NCBI GenBank assembly: GCA_015501595.1
Contig: JADNRX010000209.1
Span: 1-64,000, forward strand
Direction: 5' to 3'
DNA from: Hymenopellis radicata
Lineage: Eukaryota > Basidiomycota > Agaricomycetes > Agaricales > Physalacriaceae
Length of the DNA stretch: 64,000 nt
A program made the translations under genes and the position numbers. Shown piece after piece: positions 1 to 12,259 of the stretch (the first letter of the stretch is position 1; each line of letters opens with the position of its first letter). The notes under the pieces were generated by a model. That model searched no databases. It was not told the origin of the DNA and worked only from the letters and a program-made list of their open reading frames with translations.

Positions 1-294
1 TAGTTTGCTTATAACGAAATATCTTTCATGCTGGTGCGACTGATGCAGAACTTCCGGTCATTCACCCTCAACGAGGATGCGTCTTCGATGCCTTGTCCAC
101 CCGAGTGGGGACGATGCTCGGGACGAAAAGGGTTGGAAAAGATTTTTCCGAAAGTAACTTTCACGCTTTACATTGGAGTGAGTTCATGGCGCAGTTCGAC
201 GCCGTTCATTTGATTGATTAATCGTTATAGGGCGGCTTATGGATCGGTGCCAAAGAAGCCGAGGATTGATTATCTTAAGTAGAGCATTGTCGCC

Positions 295-850
295 GTACCC
301 CACATACCTCAGTACCACAGGGAGTAGGCCTACCCATGGAAACGCCGTTCGACCTCCCGCAGTTGCTCGAGCTACTTGTCGAGTGCGGAGTCCTCCGTGA
401 TGCTTCCTTCGCTAGACAGATTGGTCGGCCCAGAAATCGTATCCCACCTTGAAAACACGCTCCGACAATTGCACTGCACATTAACGCGTCTGACGCCCCA
501 TTGGTATCATTCCTCCGCCTGTATGGCTCTTCCATGAACTGTCGGTCCTTAGCATCCACATGCTGAGTGATGCTCGCGCCGTAGTCATGGATGTGTCTTC
601 TGAGAGTTATGAAGGGGACGCCGATTCCAGTGCGTTCATTGAGCGTGTTCTTGAAATGCTGGCGTTGCGCTGCGGTGACAGCACGGATCAGCTATCCCCG
701 GCGCACATTGCATGCGCCACGTGCGAGTACATTTTTGTTCAGCTCGGCCCATGGGGAGCGCATCCGAGTTCTGCGGCAGTCGGGAATGAAGTTGTATATC
801 ATATAGTATATCTGCCTTCACGATGAGAAGGATCCTAGAAGGTTTAGGAA
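295..850 (+). pseudogene. F-box/LRR-like protein, degenerate C-terminal fragment
   Basis: The plus-strand translation, with frame changes, matches the last third of the intact 560-aa protein at 51798-53480. Recognisable blocks are PQLLELLVECG near 355, LSDARAVVMDVSSESYEGDA from about 560, and CGDSTDQLSP near 675. A stretch between the first two blocks is missing and several frameshifts are present, and the protein no longer ends in the family's DPRMY tail. There is no F-box end and no start codon in context. Seen: a partial, broken paralog. Inferred: a dead duplicate of the 51.8 kb gene. The first 290 bases of the window hold nothing recognisable. Confidence 0.85.
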
Positions 851-931
851 TTGTATAATGTTCTTCACCGCCTAAGCCTAGGAGGGCGTCCATAGCATAC
901 AACTCCTTCTAAATAAAATCAATCCCTGAGT

Positions 932-1180
932 TACTGTAGTGTTACGACCCGATGTTCACGTAACGCGTAACATCGGGCCGTGAACTGAACTAATATGGAC
1001 ACCATAACGCATAACACTGCAAATTTTACGCGTCGGGAGGCTCAAAACAGCAATTTCGGGAGCGGCGGCTCGCGCCGCCGCTCCTTTTATGGTAATTGCA
1101 CCCTGAGTGAACTAACAAACTGTTAGTTCACGATCATAACGCGTAACACCCCATGAACATGGGGTCGTAACACTACAGTA
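932..1180. mobile_element. MITE A, 249 bp, TIRs with TA ends
   Basis: Both ends read TACTGTAGTGTTACGACCC inwards, and the match continues imperfectly for about 28 bp. TA dinucleotides lie at both tips, as for Tc1/mariner-like TA target duplications. The interior has no ORF and repeats a motif like ACGCGTAAC or ACGCGTTAT near each end. It sits 210 bp before the F-box start at 1391. Confidence 0.85.
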
Positions 1181-1390
1181 GTCAGAGCGATCGTAACTGC
1201 CAAGGCAGGGCTTTCCAGATTGGGACATCCACATCAACCACAATCATCTCTTCACGCGATTGGGCAGGTAGGTCTAGCACATGCAAACGCTGCGCACAGT
1301 CGACTGAATTCTTCTTCAGACTTTAATTTAGATCCAATCTCCGCCTTGTTCGCCAAACGTTTCCCAGTCAACACGGTCCATTTGTCCTCC

Positions 1391-2737
1391 ATGACTCATG
1401 AAGTGCCTACGCTACCACCGGAGCTGATTGAGCATATCATGAGCTTCTTGAGCAGCGACAATGCGCTCTCGGATCTGCGGAGCTGCACTCTGATCTGCTC
1501 CTCGTGGTTATTCCCAAGTCAAAGTTATCTGCTCTCGTCCATTGCACTATTCCCGTCGTACCCCGCCCCAGTTTTACAGAATCCAGTAAATCAGGAAGGT
1601 CTGCTAGAGAAGTTCCAAGTTCTTCTTGATCACTCCCCACACCTCGCGAATCACGTCCGCCATCTCGTTTTCGCTTGCTCCGGTGACCATGCCGCCACGG
1701 ACGATACAGTAGATCGCCTCACTGAGGAATCAGCTGAACGTATCCTATCCCTCCTACCACTCCTTTCTAAACTCTCCCATCTTTCGTTCCTCTGCCTCGG
1801 AGCCGGTACTCTGTGGGAATCGTTCCTGCATCGCGTTTTCGGCCTTGTCCGAGGGGGCAGATGCGCACTCGACTCATTCTACCTCTTTTTCCGCCACGAA
1901 GTGCACTTCAGCACTGCTAGTGGCATTCGTCATGTCTTCCAATTCATGCGCGATACCGGACTCAAATCCATAGCTCTCACGAGCTACGGAAACGGGACCG
2001 AAGAACATATTGACAACGATCTTCCGCCATCTGTTCTCCCCCATTTACGGAGTCTTCGCATATCATTGACACCTCTCGGATTAGAACACTTTCAGACGTG
2101 GATTCTCGATTCAGCCACATATATTCCGGAGATCAATGAGCTGTCATTTTCCTTCATGGACGCTGTGGAGGTCCGTAGGTTCCACCAGCTTCTAGCTGGG
2201 ACAGGACTGCCCCCTACACTCGCGGTCTTGTCGTGTAATTGCGAAGGTACGCACTATTGTTTGTCCCGAGAATCGTGTGCTCGTTACCTGATGCGTTTAA
2301 CGTGGGTAGATTTTCGCTGGGAGGTTGATGACGTGAACGAATTGGAGAAGCCCTCCCTCAACAGCATACATATTGCCCATCTGAATCTCACGGCCGATGA
2401 GGAAAACCAGCGCCCGTCTTGGAGACATACCGAGATAACAGCGCTGCTTAAGTGGTGGATCCATCTCATTTCGGGGTGTCTTAGTCACCACAGAACGTCG
2501 CTCACAAAGCTCAGTTTGAACTTGGCCTTTCTGAGTCTTGAACGAGAGCCAACTGTAGGGATTCATATTCTTGACGCGGTAAACGAGCTGGATGACTTTC
2601 TTTCATCTGCAATCGCTCGACGTATTACCTCGATTTCCTTAGTTCGGAGGAATGGTAGGCCTTTACCGGCTCCTTATATGCGCGTTCTATTTCCCAAAAC
2701 TCTAGAACGACGGACGCATGTCTTTCGAGAGTACTAG
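1391..2737 (+). CDS. F-box domain protein
   Basis: Single-exon protein of 448 aa from the ATG at 1391. The frame is open upstream to 1220, but the F-box begins four residues after this Met (LPPELIEHIMSFL, then LRSCTLICSSWL), so this start is preferred. F-box proteins usually act as substrate receptors of SCF ubiquitin ligases through SKP1. The rest is a leucine-rich, weakly repeated region (SHLSFLCLG, LRSLRISLTPLGL) as in the large F-box families of Agaricomycetes. It does not resemble the 51.8 kb F-box-like family closely. Substrate unknown. A MITE lies just upstream. Confidence 0.8.
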   Translation: MTHEVPTLPPELIEHIMSFLSSDNALSDLRSCTLICSSWLFPSQSYLLSSIALFPSYPAPVLQNPVNQEGLLEKFQVLLDHSPHLANHVRHLVFACSGDHAATDDTVDRLTEESAERILSLLPLLSKLSHLSFLCLGAGTLWESFLHRVFGLVRGGRCALDSFYLFFRHEVHFSTASGIRHVFQFMRDTGLKSIALTSYGNGTEEHIDNDLPPSVLPHLRSLRISLTPLGLEHFQTWILDSATYIPEINELSFSFMDAVEVRRFHQLLAGTGLPPTLAVLSCNCEGTHYCLSRESCARYLMRLTWVDFRWEVDDVNELEKPSLNSIHIAHLNLTADEENQRPSWRHTEITALLKWWIHLISGCLSHHRTSLTKLSLNLAFLSLEREPTVGIHILDAVNELDDFLSSAIARRITSISLVRRNGRPLPAPYMRVLFPKTLERRTHVFREY

Positions 2738-4032
2738 CGTCTGTATATGGAATGGATGTAGTCGCCGGTTTCTCCGTAATCATATAACTTGAATCCTTGT
2801 GATGTTAACGTCTACGATGAACAACTGACTTTGGTAGGGTCTTGCATCTTTCTGACGGCTCTCCGTACACATGCATCTCCGGCATCACGCCGATGCAAGG
2901 CTACAGAATGAGATCGTCTTGGGAACTATATATCGACATGGGAAATTGGGACAATATTCGCCAGCTTCTGTCAGTGGCGGCATAATGAACACGCCAGCTA
3001 TGACACTCGGAGCCCACCTGGCACCGATTCGAATTCCATTGACGTCGAAGGTATGGCCAAGATAGGACAAAGTCGACTTCGAAGGGAAAGAAGGCAATGT
3101 GGTGTCATAACGAGATACTTGATACGACTCGTAGAGAAACGGCGTCAAGCGACACCTAGGAAATCGGATCGCGCAAAGGAGAACGAGGATCACTGGTGAC
3201 ATAGATGAACAATAGCCGCTCATTGCAGGAGCGCCTGGGATGCTGGGTATACGAGTACAGGCGGACCTGGTCATTGGACTCGGGAAGTGAGAAAAGCTTC
3301 CTTCATGGAGCAATCGAGGTCCGAAGAATCGAACTAGTGTCATAACGAATTCGACGATGTGGATGGCGGGCAGCCGAACGAACATGAGTAATCCCACTGC
3401 GCATCGGCCCGCGTTCCGCAAATAGTGTGCCCTCTCTGGATCAAGTCTTTCCCAATCATGGTCAGCCCATTGGTGGTGTTAGAAATGGACACGACGGTTC
3501 CAAGACGCTGGGCATGGCGTCAAACATATTTCCGATGCAGTTCCATTCGCCTTGTTGAAATGATAGGTACCGACCGCCACACTCTCTTGTATTTGAAAGA
3601 CAAGGGTCAATTCGGTAGCCCCGAAGATCAACTTGACTGACAGCAGACGTACATGTCCTTGTTATTTTCAAGATACGCGCCCGAAATGCTCTAAGCGTGT
3701 CGTTGATGAGCGTGTTGCGCGACCGAGGCAGCGGTAGCTTTTGACAAGACGGCCGAGAGAATGCACTGAGAATGCTTATCATCCACGACTAGTCCGCGAC
3801 GGAACAGTGCCAGGCAACGTCACCTCTCAGATGAGTCGGACCTGACCCACCCAAAGTCTCCACCACAGGCCGCCGAAGTGGCACACCCAATGTTGCTACT
3901 CTATTACAACCCAAAATTAAACGACAAGAAGGAAGAACAATGGGGAAAGAGGACATATAATTTAAGTATTAATACACGTACGTATCACAGCATCATTTCA
4001 TCATATCATTATCGCCAAGACGGGGGCGTCAG
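2738..4032. other. No recognised gene; weak minus-strand ORF
   Basis: The longest open frame is a minus-strand 178-aa ORF at 2885-3421. I recognise no domain in it, and it lacks a convincing exon structure. The stretch from about 3790 to 4032 is likely the 3' flank of the velvet gene. No repeat was seen. Confidence 0.4.
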
Positions 4033-5160
4033 TCATCTGGACTCGAGCCGAGGTGGGTCTGCCGCGTTGAGGAGGTTACCAATACTCATACGCGACCGGC
4101 CCTGCGCCTGATCGCGTCGATGTTGGTGGAGGGAAGGTGCTTGCGAGGGAGCTGCATAACCAGGCGGAAGCGGAAACGTATCGCTGATAGACGGAGTCGG
4201 CGCCACGTACGAGACAGGCGGGGACTCGAGCATGGGAGTGTGCCTCTTCGACTTATCGCTCCGCTCCGTCTTCTTCTTTACGTCCTCCTGCTGGTCCGTC
4301 CGGGAGCGTTTTCGTGGGGGTTTTGGGACCTGCGCCTCCACGATCCTGGGGGAGCGATCGAGGGCAGGCACGCGACGCTCTCGCACATTCTTGCGAATCC
4401 ATATCTTGATGCCTTGTTCTGAGAAAGAGCAAGACAAAGGCGTGGATTCTTTCATCGTGATTGGGTGAGTGACTATAATTAGACACAAGATAAATACACA
4501 CTTTGCATGCCAGGAAATTTACGAGACTGATAGACCTCGAAGACGCAGGAGAATATATGGTTTCGGTATAACAGTTCGCTGCTGTAGATCTTGTCAACCC
4601 ACGCCAAGCCACGGGATGTGGGCCACTTACTCGACGACTTCGTAAAGCGTGCATTTCAGGCGATACTTCCCCTCTGCGCGCACGCCAAGATCTGGGAAGA
4701 CAAAGAAGCCTCCACGGCGTTGGCCATTCTCCGGGTCCTTCAGGATGTGCAGTGACGACACGACAGCTCCGGTTGTAAACCGCGTTGGTGCTCTCTGGGT
4801 GCCATCCTGAACGGCAATCGGTCAGGCGCGCAGTGAACAAGATTTAGAGACTAAACTTACGGAGTCTTCGATCTGGAGCCAATGCAATTCTTGGTCGACA
4901 TCTGTGGCGTCCGGTTTTATTAAGCTTACAAACATGAAGTAATTGGGGTTCTGAAGAAGGTGCCATGAGTCTGCGTTGGACCCGCCGATGTGTAGCTGGA
5001 TGATGGGCGGAGGATCGATGGGGCGGCGATCCGTGGGGGCTTAGGGTGGAGAAAACTAGTCAGCGCAGATTCGACAGCAGTACTGACAGGACTTACATGT
5101 GCAAAATCTTGAATGCTTGGGCTCTTGGCGCATGGTCAACTTGTAGGTGGTGCTGCTCAT
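4033..5160 (-). CDS. Velvet-domain transcription regulator
   Basis: Four or five exons reconstructed on the minus strand from the ATG at 5160 to the TGA at 4033. The start reads MSSTTYKLTMRQEPKHSR, then DRRPIDPPPIIQLHIGG, QNPNYFMFVSL, GGFFVFPDLGVRAEGKYRLK, SRKFPGM, and STPLSCSFSEQGIKIWIRK. These are the conserved blocks of the velvet DNA-binding/dimerisation fold in order. The C-terminal tail of about 110 aa is Pro/Ser-rich and includes a basic cluster KPPRKRSR, a plausible nuclear signal. Velvet proteins control sexual development, sporulation and secondary metabolism in fungi. The near-absence of an N-terminal extension argues against a VeA-type protein, and I cannot choose between VosA-, VelB- and VelC-like. 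Introns are about 45-60 nt with GT..AG ends. Confidence 0.9.
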
Positions 5161-7664
5161 ACTGGCAGCCGCGACGCATGAAGAAATCGAGCTCTGCGTC
5201 GTCTGCAACGCGATGATGAAGAGGTCAGAGGGCTCTGAATGTGGTAATAGTTTCTACGCGCACCCTGAGTTTAATGATGAGAAGGCCGACTATCGGAATG
5301 CTTTATCGCTGAGCAGACAGGGCGGGAGGCTAAGGAGGAGGCGCAAGCCGCAGTACACAAGGTGGCTTTATGAGGCTGCGAACGAGGTGGGAGAAGCAGG
5401 GAATGAATGCGAATGTAAAGCAAAGTAAACTGGACACGGCGTCCGGTGCCGACCCATTGGATATCACGCGCCGTGTTCCAAGCCAGTGGTAAGTGATTTA
5501 CGGCGCCCGCAAGCGCTGCGCCTTTGAGCTGATGCGGGCCACCGCATCAGGAGATTATGAGCCCAAATCAGAGAGAAACGGTATCCAGTGGTGAGCATCC
5601 AGACAGTTCCAAGATAAACGCCATTGCCTAGCAATTGACTCATGCCGAGAGACGAAGATAGACCCAGAACGAGGATCGAAGGCAGGTTTACGCAAAAGGG
5701 GAACGTGGCTGCCTCGTGGAGTCGGCAAATCGGCTCCTTGCCACGGATCACGTGCCGGCAGGATGCCTTATAATCCGCAATTCTCACGGTTTTTTTTCTT
5801 CGATTCTTCCACAATCAAAATCGCCAGTGATGATATTCCCGGTGCAGTCAACGAGCACGACCCCTCCGCAAGGAGTGCGGTCGGCAGTGACGACGCCCGC
5901 CTGGCACCATTACCTTGTTATATCAAAGGGGCGGGCCAGAGGATCTGATGGCGTCCAAGATTTGGGAGAACGTGTCTGTTTGGGACTTTCCGAGGTGCGA
6001 TTTTTTTTCTCAACGTGCTCATCTTGTACTGATGGCATTTTGCAACAGTGTCCCTTTATTCCTACGTTATGGCGTACCCGGCGCCTCTTATTTACGCCTT
6101 GTTCCCTACGTCGTCTAATACATTTTTTCTAAAATTCTATGCGCTCGCTACTCTGTCTCTCCGCCCCCGCCATCGATAAATGAGCTGGGTTATAACGTCT
6201 GGAAGCAAATCACGGTCTCCCTCTTACCCTACCCTCCCTATCCAAGGTGTCCTATCCCATATATACTGTTCGCTCTGGGGCTTTTTGTTAGTAGTTACAC
6301 GCCACCTAGGTACAACCCCCGCCCTTTCTCCTCAAGTACGCGACGCACTTTTGGCACGGGGATTAAAGTATGTTCGCCAACCGTGCACACTGCTTTCACC
6401 AACGAGTCTCAGTAAAACGTATCACTACTGTTCGACGTCCAAGATCCGGATGATCTGCCTTCGCGAGACCGTTAGGCGTAGTGTTGCACATCACAAGCTG
6501 GACAATCTCTTCGTCTGTGAAGCTCTCCTGCTTACGTCCCTTTTTCCCATTCACATGCATTATCTCTCACAGACACCAGTCCAAAGCACTCACCTGCCAC
6601 CTCGTCGTTCCTCTTGACGTGTCGGTTTCTTTCTTCATATACTTACAGGCAAGTGGCACTCACCCCGTTCACCAACCCTTCTTGATTCATGAATTCAGAC
6701 AACATTTCTCAGCAAGCTGCATGTCTAATCCTGTTTATCACGTCTTCGCCTTCTTGCTCCGCCTTACGTGCCTCATGTGGGCGCCCGGCACGTTCATTTG
6801 AGGGTGGGGTCGTATACTAATTCGCTTTAAACGAGTGGTGGTTGTGCCCCTCCCGGAGCGGAGTCTCAACCCGGCCTCTGCTTTTCCCGAACGTCCGTCT
6901 ACATTAAGACGCGTTCAAGGTAATGCCTATTACCTTCCGAATGTTGTGCTATTCGGTGCTACTTAGAGATCAGGTCATAGTACACCGCCTTCTTCCAAAC
7001 AGGCTCCCACTAGGAAGCACGCATGTAGACACAAAGACGATATCGCGTCCCCATACATCTGCAAGTGGGCGGAGTTCTCCACTGAAGGCATGCATTTCTA
7101 GTTGAATTGTACTGCTTTCCTATCCTGACTCCTCATCGACATGGAGACAGACTGTCACCAAATTCTCAGGATTGGCCCTCCATGCCCGGACCTTCATTCA
7201 CGTTCTCGCAAATGTATGCGTACTTTTAGATTATCGTACCGCCACGATGCTCGCCCCACCTCCTCGAGGTCATGTCCGTTTCACCCGAATGGAAAGTGAC
7301 GTTGGTGATAATAGCGACTCCATATGGGCTAGGTTGATTGTCGCAATCTGCCTTGTTTATTCACGAAACAAGGTTGCCGCAGACACCTATACTTCCTCCT
7401 TGTGCTTCTTCCATAAACCGTATGGTCTCCTCGAAACTTATTTTGGGTACTGCATTGCTCTGCCCGTTGCCTTGTCTGCCGAGGCAGTCCGTTTGTCGTA
7501 TTGCAGCGATGGCCACTCCTCTAGCACCGGGTCGCAGGACGAGATAAACAGCAGACGCGTGTTGCTTAGCAGCGATGCGATGATTAACACGACGTTTGTA
7601 TACCTTCGTCGTAATTAGCGGGCTTCGACGGCTTATTCTCGCACACGGGGAGTCCTGGACACTC
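5161..7664. other. Gene-free stretch upstream of fungalysin
   Basis: About 2.5 kb with only short overlapping frames on the plus strand (such as 6180-6617) and none with a recognisable domain. It has C/T-rich runs and a poly-T tract near 5790. It probably holds the velvet 5' flank and the fungalysin upstream region. No TIR, tandem repeat or RNA gene was seen. Confidence 0.5.
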
Positions 7665-7670
7665 TATAAA
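7665..7670 (+). promoter_or_regulatory. TATA box of the fungalysin gene
   Basis: TATAAA lies 95 bp before the start codon at 7765, followed by a pyrimidine-rich leader. Confidence 0.55.
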
Positions 7671-7764
7671 GAAGCTCTCCGGTCTCTGCTTCTTCCCTCA
7701 GGCTCTCAGCTCCTTGCGCAATTCCTTTGCGGTTTCTTTCCTTGACGATTCACTCATCCTCACC

Positions 7765-10009
7765 ATGGTCTGCTTCACCGAGTTACTCTCCTTTGTTCTC
7801 CTTGCCGTCTCCGCGAACGCTGCACCGTGGCCGACGTACTCCAAGCACGCGACCCACCGCACGAGATACATTGGACGCGACTTGAAGGTCGAGACGTATC
7901 ATCCCAAGACCACGTACCAGGTATGTTCCGTTTATGATCACCGCAACCTCGATGATGACCTTCCTTCAGACCTTTGGATCCGGGAAGGAGTCTTCTTCGT
8001 TCACCGCGTCATCCTTCAGCGCCGATTCACTTGAAGATATTACTCTCTCCTTTATCGCCAGTGAACTCGGCCTTGATAGCTCAAACATCGGGTATACCAA
8101 GGGCTATGCACCCTCGGATGCTTTGAGTTATTCATACGCCAAACAGATGCACGTATGTCTGTTGCCGTCTGTCTTTTTCCGTATGCTCATCGTATCCAAC
8201 AATCAGGAAGGAATCTCATTCGCTAATGCTGTTGCTAACCTTGCCTTCAAGAACGGCAAGGTCGTCGCCTTCGGATCCTCGTTCGTTGATGCATGTTAGT
8301 TAGCTTCAAAGTATTTCCCCGGCTATAATACTGATCTGGACGATCTAGCCAACATCGCTCCTTCCACTCCTTCAATTGAGGTCGACTCCATAATCTCCAC
8401 CGTCGAAGAGCAGCTCTCTGGAAAATTCAATGGCGTGAAATCGCTCAAATACCTGACGAAACCGGACGGCTCCATCGCCCTCACGCATACCGTGCAAGTC
8501 CAGAACGCCGACACGAATGCTTGGTTCGAGGCCTTCGTTGATGCGCACACCGGAGAACTGCTCAGTGTTACTGATTTCGTTGCTCAGGCTACGGTATGTG
8601 GATCACTATACCTGGGGGAATCACGATCTGACATCTATGATTGTCATAGTACACTGTTACGCCCATTACGAAAGATGCGGTGATCGAAGGCCAAGAAACG
8701 CTCACGGACCCAGAAGATTTGGACTCTTCTCCTAATGGCTGGGTGGAAGGAACAGAGACTGCGTACGTCCCGAGTTATCATCGCTGTCTGTTTCTAAAAT
8801 AATCGCAATTGTAGTGGTAACAATGTCATCGCCTACAAGTCCCGCCAATCCGTCTTCACTTCGGAGTCGTCTTCGGGCGTCTTTGATTACTCCTATGACA
8901 CCGACGTTGGACCGACTGATGGGCACAACGTGGATGCTGCTCGCGTCAACGCTTTCTACATCATCAACACGGTGCACGACTTCCTTTACAAGTATGGCTG
9001 GACCGAGGCTGCCTTCAACTTCCAGGACGACAACTTCGGGAAGGGCGGGGAGGGTAACGACCGAGTCTTGATGAGCGTTCAGGATGCTAGCGGCACAGAC
9101 AACGCTAACTTCGCTACGCCTCCCGAGTACGTTGCTCATTATCTTAAACGTGATTGGAAACTAACTCCTACCTCGTCCTAGTGGTCAATCTGGGACCTGC
9201 CGCATGTACATATGGGACGTTACCACACCCGAGCGGGATGGCGCTCTTCAGAACGACATCGTTGCCCACGAATTCACACACGGTCTCACGAACAGAATGA
9301 CTGGTGGTGGCACCGGAACGTGTCTGCAAACCACCGAGTCTGGAGGAATGGGAGAGGGGTGGTCTGATGCTCTCGCTGCGTACGTCCTCCTTCCGGGGAG
9401 TTTTCCGTACCTGACAGTCGTTCAAGATGGACCGAACAGAAGAGCGCGGACGTGCCCGACTACGCTATGGGTACTTGGGTGATCGACAATCCCGCAGGTA
9501 TCCGGTCACATCCTTACTCGACCAACGCTACTGTCAACCCTCTCCGATATTCCTCCATACAGACTTTGACTGAAGTTCATGGTGATTCCAGATTTTCTCC
9601 AATCCCGATTTGCGGATTGATCTGATATACTTTAGACATTGGCGAAGTTTGGGCTAACATGCTCTACAACGTCTACGCTGCTCTGGTTGCCGAACTTGGC
9701 TGGTCGGCTACCGCCATGTCAGATGCTTCTGGTCCTGAGGGTAACATCGTCTACTTGCACCTCTTTGTCGATGCCCTCGCGCTTCAACCGTGTAACCCCA
9801 CTCGTAAGTTCCCCTCACTTCGACATGTTACGCTTGTTTTGACCAGCGATACTACAGTTGTCGACGCTCGCAACGCCTGGATTCAAGCTGACGAAAACCG
9901 CTACGAAGGAGCTAACAAGTGCACCATCTGGAAAGCTTTCGCCAGTCGCGGTCTCGGTGTGAACGCCGCGAACTATGAAGATGACGAGACCGTTCCTGAC
10001 GACTGTTAA
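7765..10009 (+). CDS. MEP: Extracellular metalloprotease, fungalysin (M36)
   Basis: Secreted zinc protease of roughly 590 aa, assembled from about ten exons. The start MVCFTELLSFVLLAVSANA is a signal peptide. A propeptide follows (GISFANAVANLAFKNGKVV), then the catalytic domain with the zinc motif HEFTH (about 9270) and the second zinc-ligand region GMGEGWSDALA. The end matches the family: NIVYLHLFVDALALQPCNPT, VDARNAWIQADENRY, KAFASRGLGVNAANYEDD. An apparent in-frame TAG near 8298 is removed by a 54-nt GT..AG intron (8295-8348) that joins FVDA to SNIAPSTP in frame, so I read the gene as intact. All catalytic residues are visible. Fungalysins degrade extracellular protein. Confidence 0.95.
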
Positions 10010-10636
10010 GACGTGCTGCTGACAGACCGCTCAATTGTACTTGTACCTCTTTGCATTGCATACCACCACAGTACATACTGCATGGACTTCATGCTTTGTT
10101 ATATACCACTGACCCCTTCTTTTTTGTTAATATATCTAATGTTATCACTGCGCGCGCATACCATGCTTGACATCATTCTTGAGTCCAACCCTTTCATCAT
10201 TCTTGACTTTTGGCGTGTAATAGTATCCGTTGGCGAGGCTGTCCTCTTTCGAGAAAACGATCGTTCTCGGAAAGCCGCAGCATTAATACGAAGACCTCAA
10301 GAAATCCGCGGTGTACTAACGGCAGAGGCGCGGGCGCCACGACTCCATTGGATCAGTGGATGTAAATTAATATGCTAAGGCGAAAGAGGATGCTGCCGCG
10401 AACGTCTCAAGGGTTGACCCGCAGGCACAGACTGCTTTCACTGACAACGGGCGTCATGACAATTGTATTACAGTAGTAGGCATCGAGAGTGTAAACGTTT
10501 ATTGAATACGGCTTTCCTTCCGTGTATTGCACGTTGCTACAAAAGACGAATATTGAACATACTTAAACAAGATCCCAACACTTATCCAAATGCTCACCAA
10601 TATTCCGAGACGCGACCACGACACAGGGTATCGTAA
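10010..10636. other. Intergenic, no gene seen
   Basis: Contains the fungalysin 3' flank and a short imperfect palindrome near 10250 (CGAGAAAACGATCGTTCTCGG). No coding signal was recognised. Confidence 0.5.
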
Positions 10637-12259
10637 TCAATACATTCTGGGATCCTTCTCATCATATCGGAAAATGTAGAAGAGTAGACCAGATTCGCGC
10701 AGTGCCCTGATGCGCTGGTGCTGTGCCTCCGTGAAGTCGAATACTTCTTCAGAGGGTGCGTGCAACGTAAATGATTCCAAGTCTACGTGTGACGCCGCAC
10801 CAGTGTCGGGCGCATCAGCGGGTCTCCGGCGAGACTCCAAGAATACCAAGATGTCGCTGGCGACAACATCCTGTGTCACGGGAGAAGCATTGATATAAGA
10901 GATGTCAAGTGCCAGGACGCGTAGCTGGGGAAGGGATTCTAGGGAGGAAAGAAGCCTTGTAATGAATTCTGTACCAGCATGGATGCCAAGGAGGTATAAC
11001 TCCCCAGGAAAACACACTGACGTATCAGAGAGTCAACGACATCGATGGTGTTGACAGCGCAGCGCTCATCTGCGAGGCTCTGCAAAGTAAGATGCCGCAA
11101 GGTACAGCCTGATCTTTTAAGCATGCCTTCGACGTGTGGCAATATCTCGCGCAAACCTCCTTTGATAACCATGCGCTCTAAGGACGGAGTGGAAATGTTA
11201 GCCAGCACGTCGGAGATGGATTGAGGGCAGCTTTCGATGACTAGGTCCGTCAAATGAGCAATGGTAATCAACCCCGGGTCAGTGGCGCAAGTTCCATCCT
11301 TCGCCAGGACGGATCCGTCTTCCCCGTCATCAGAGAAGGTAAGAAGACGAAGATTGTGCACTTTGGCAAGAATAACAAGAGTGGAGCGTATCGGTACATC
11401 TCCACGGCCAAGATATCTGGATCGGAGAACAAGACTTTCCAGGCGACTCCAGTTGAAATCGACTCCTCGGTTGGAAAATGCGGCGTAGGGGGTAAATAAC
11501 GAGATGTCGTAGAGTGTGTGGAAGAGACAGGGTACCTGACGAGAAAAGCACATTGGTTTCGATAGACAAATCCATATGCACCAATGTCGTCAGACCGTCG
11601 GCAAAATGGCGAAACTCTGAGCGCTCCAAGAGCCTCAGGTTGTTGGTGCTGACACGAAGTCTCTGAATACGACTAGAAATGGACAAAAGATAAGAGTAAG
11701 CGGCATTGGAATAGAAGAGGTCATCGTCCAGATCTAAATCCAGCCAGAGAGGGCATGAAGCGGAACGAGAAATGCACACGCCCAACAACAAATAGGCATT
11801 GTCCTCGCCATTCATGATATACAAATCCACGGGAAGCACAAACGTGCATTGTCGCCAAAGCAGGGGAGAAGTAACAGCAATATGATTCCATGAGCGACAT
11901 ACGGCGGCAAGCAAGGTGGGTGGAACTAGGTAGAAGTGGGAGGGATTTTTGGTACGGCGCGCGCAGGCGAAGAGGAAGATTTGGCGCAGAATGTCGGCGG
12001 GCAGTCGGCGAACAGGATTCAGTACCAGGCGATGGTGCTCCACCTTCCACGCCAGTGCATCCCGCTCGACCATCACGCCCTCAAGTGTCTGCTGCAGCTC
12101 CTCGATGATCGTCTCCAGATCGGCCAAACGCCTCACACCATCGAAGCGGATGCTACGAAACTCTTCCTCTTGACTGGCAGAGGGAGGATCGTTTGTCGCG
12201 AGCAGTTGCGCGATATCAGGAGACGGTTCTGGCTTGCTAGTGCGATATCGGCAGTGCAT
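10637..12259 (-). pseudogene. F-box/LRR-like paralog with two frameshifts
   Basis: Collinear with the intact protein at 51798-53480: PSPDIAQLL near the start, then ALAWKVEHHRLVLNPVRRLP with DILRQIFLFA (the F-box-like part), a leucine-rich middle, and the end LESFTLHAP ... DPRMY. The frame changes near 11460-11500 and again near 11010, at sites without splice signals and where the DNA is a few bases off the paralog's length. The ATG at 12259 corresponds to the paralog's start region, and an acceptor just upstream suggests a 5' exon may exist. Either a recently decayed copy or two assembly errors. Confidence 0.8.

Noticed and set aside
2885..3421. 178-aa minus-strand ORF as a gene
   Set aside because: No recognisable domain, no exon structure and an unremarkable composition; chance ORF is as likely.
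5147..5428. Plus-strand 93-aa ORF upstream of velvet
   Set aside because: It overlaps the first velvet exon in antisense and has no domain.
8281..8350. In-frame TAG in the fungalysin gene as a nonsense mutation
   Set aside because: A 54-nt GT..AG intron removes it and joins the family sequence in frame.
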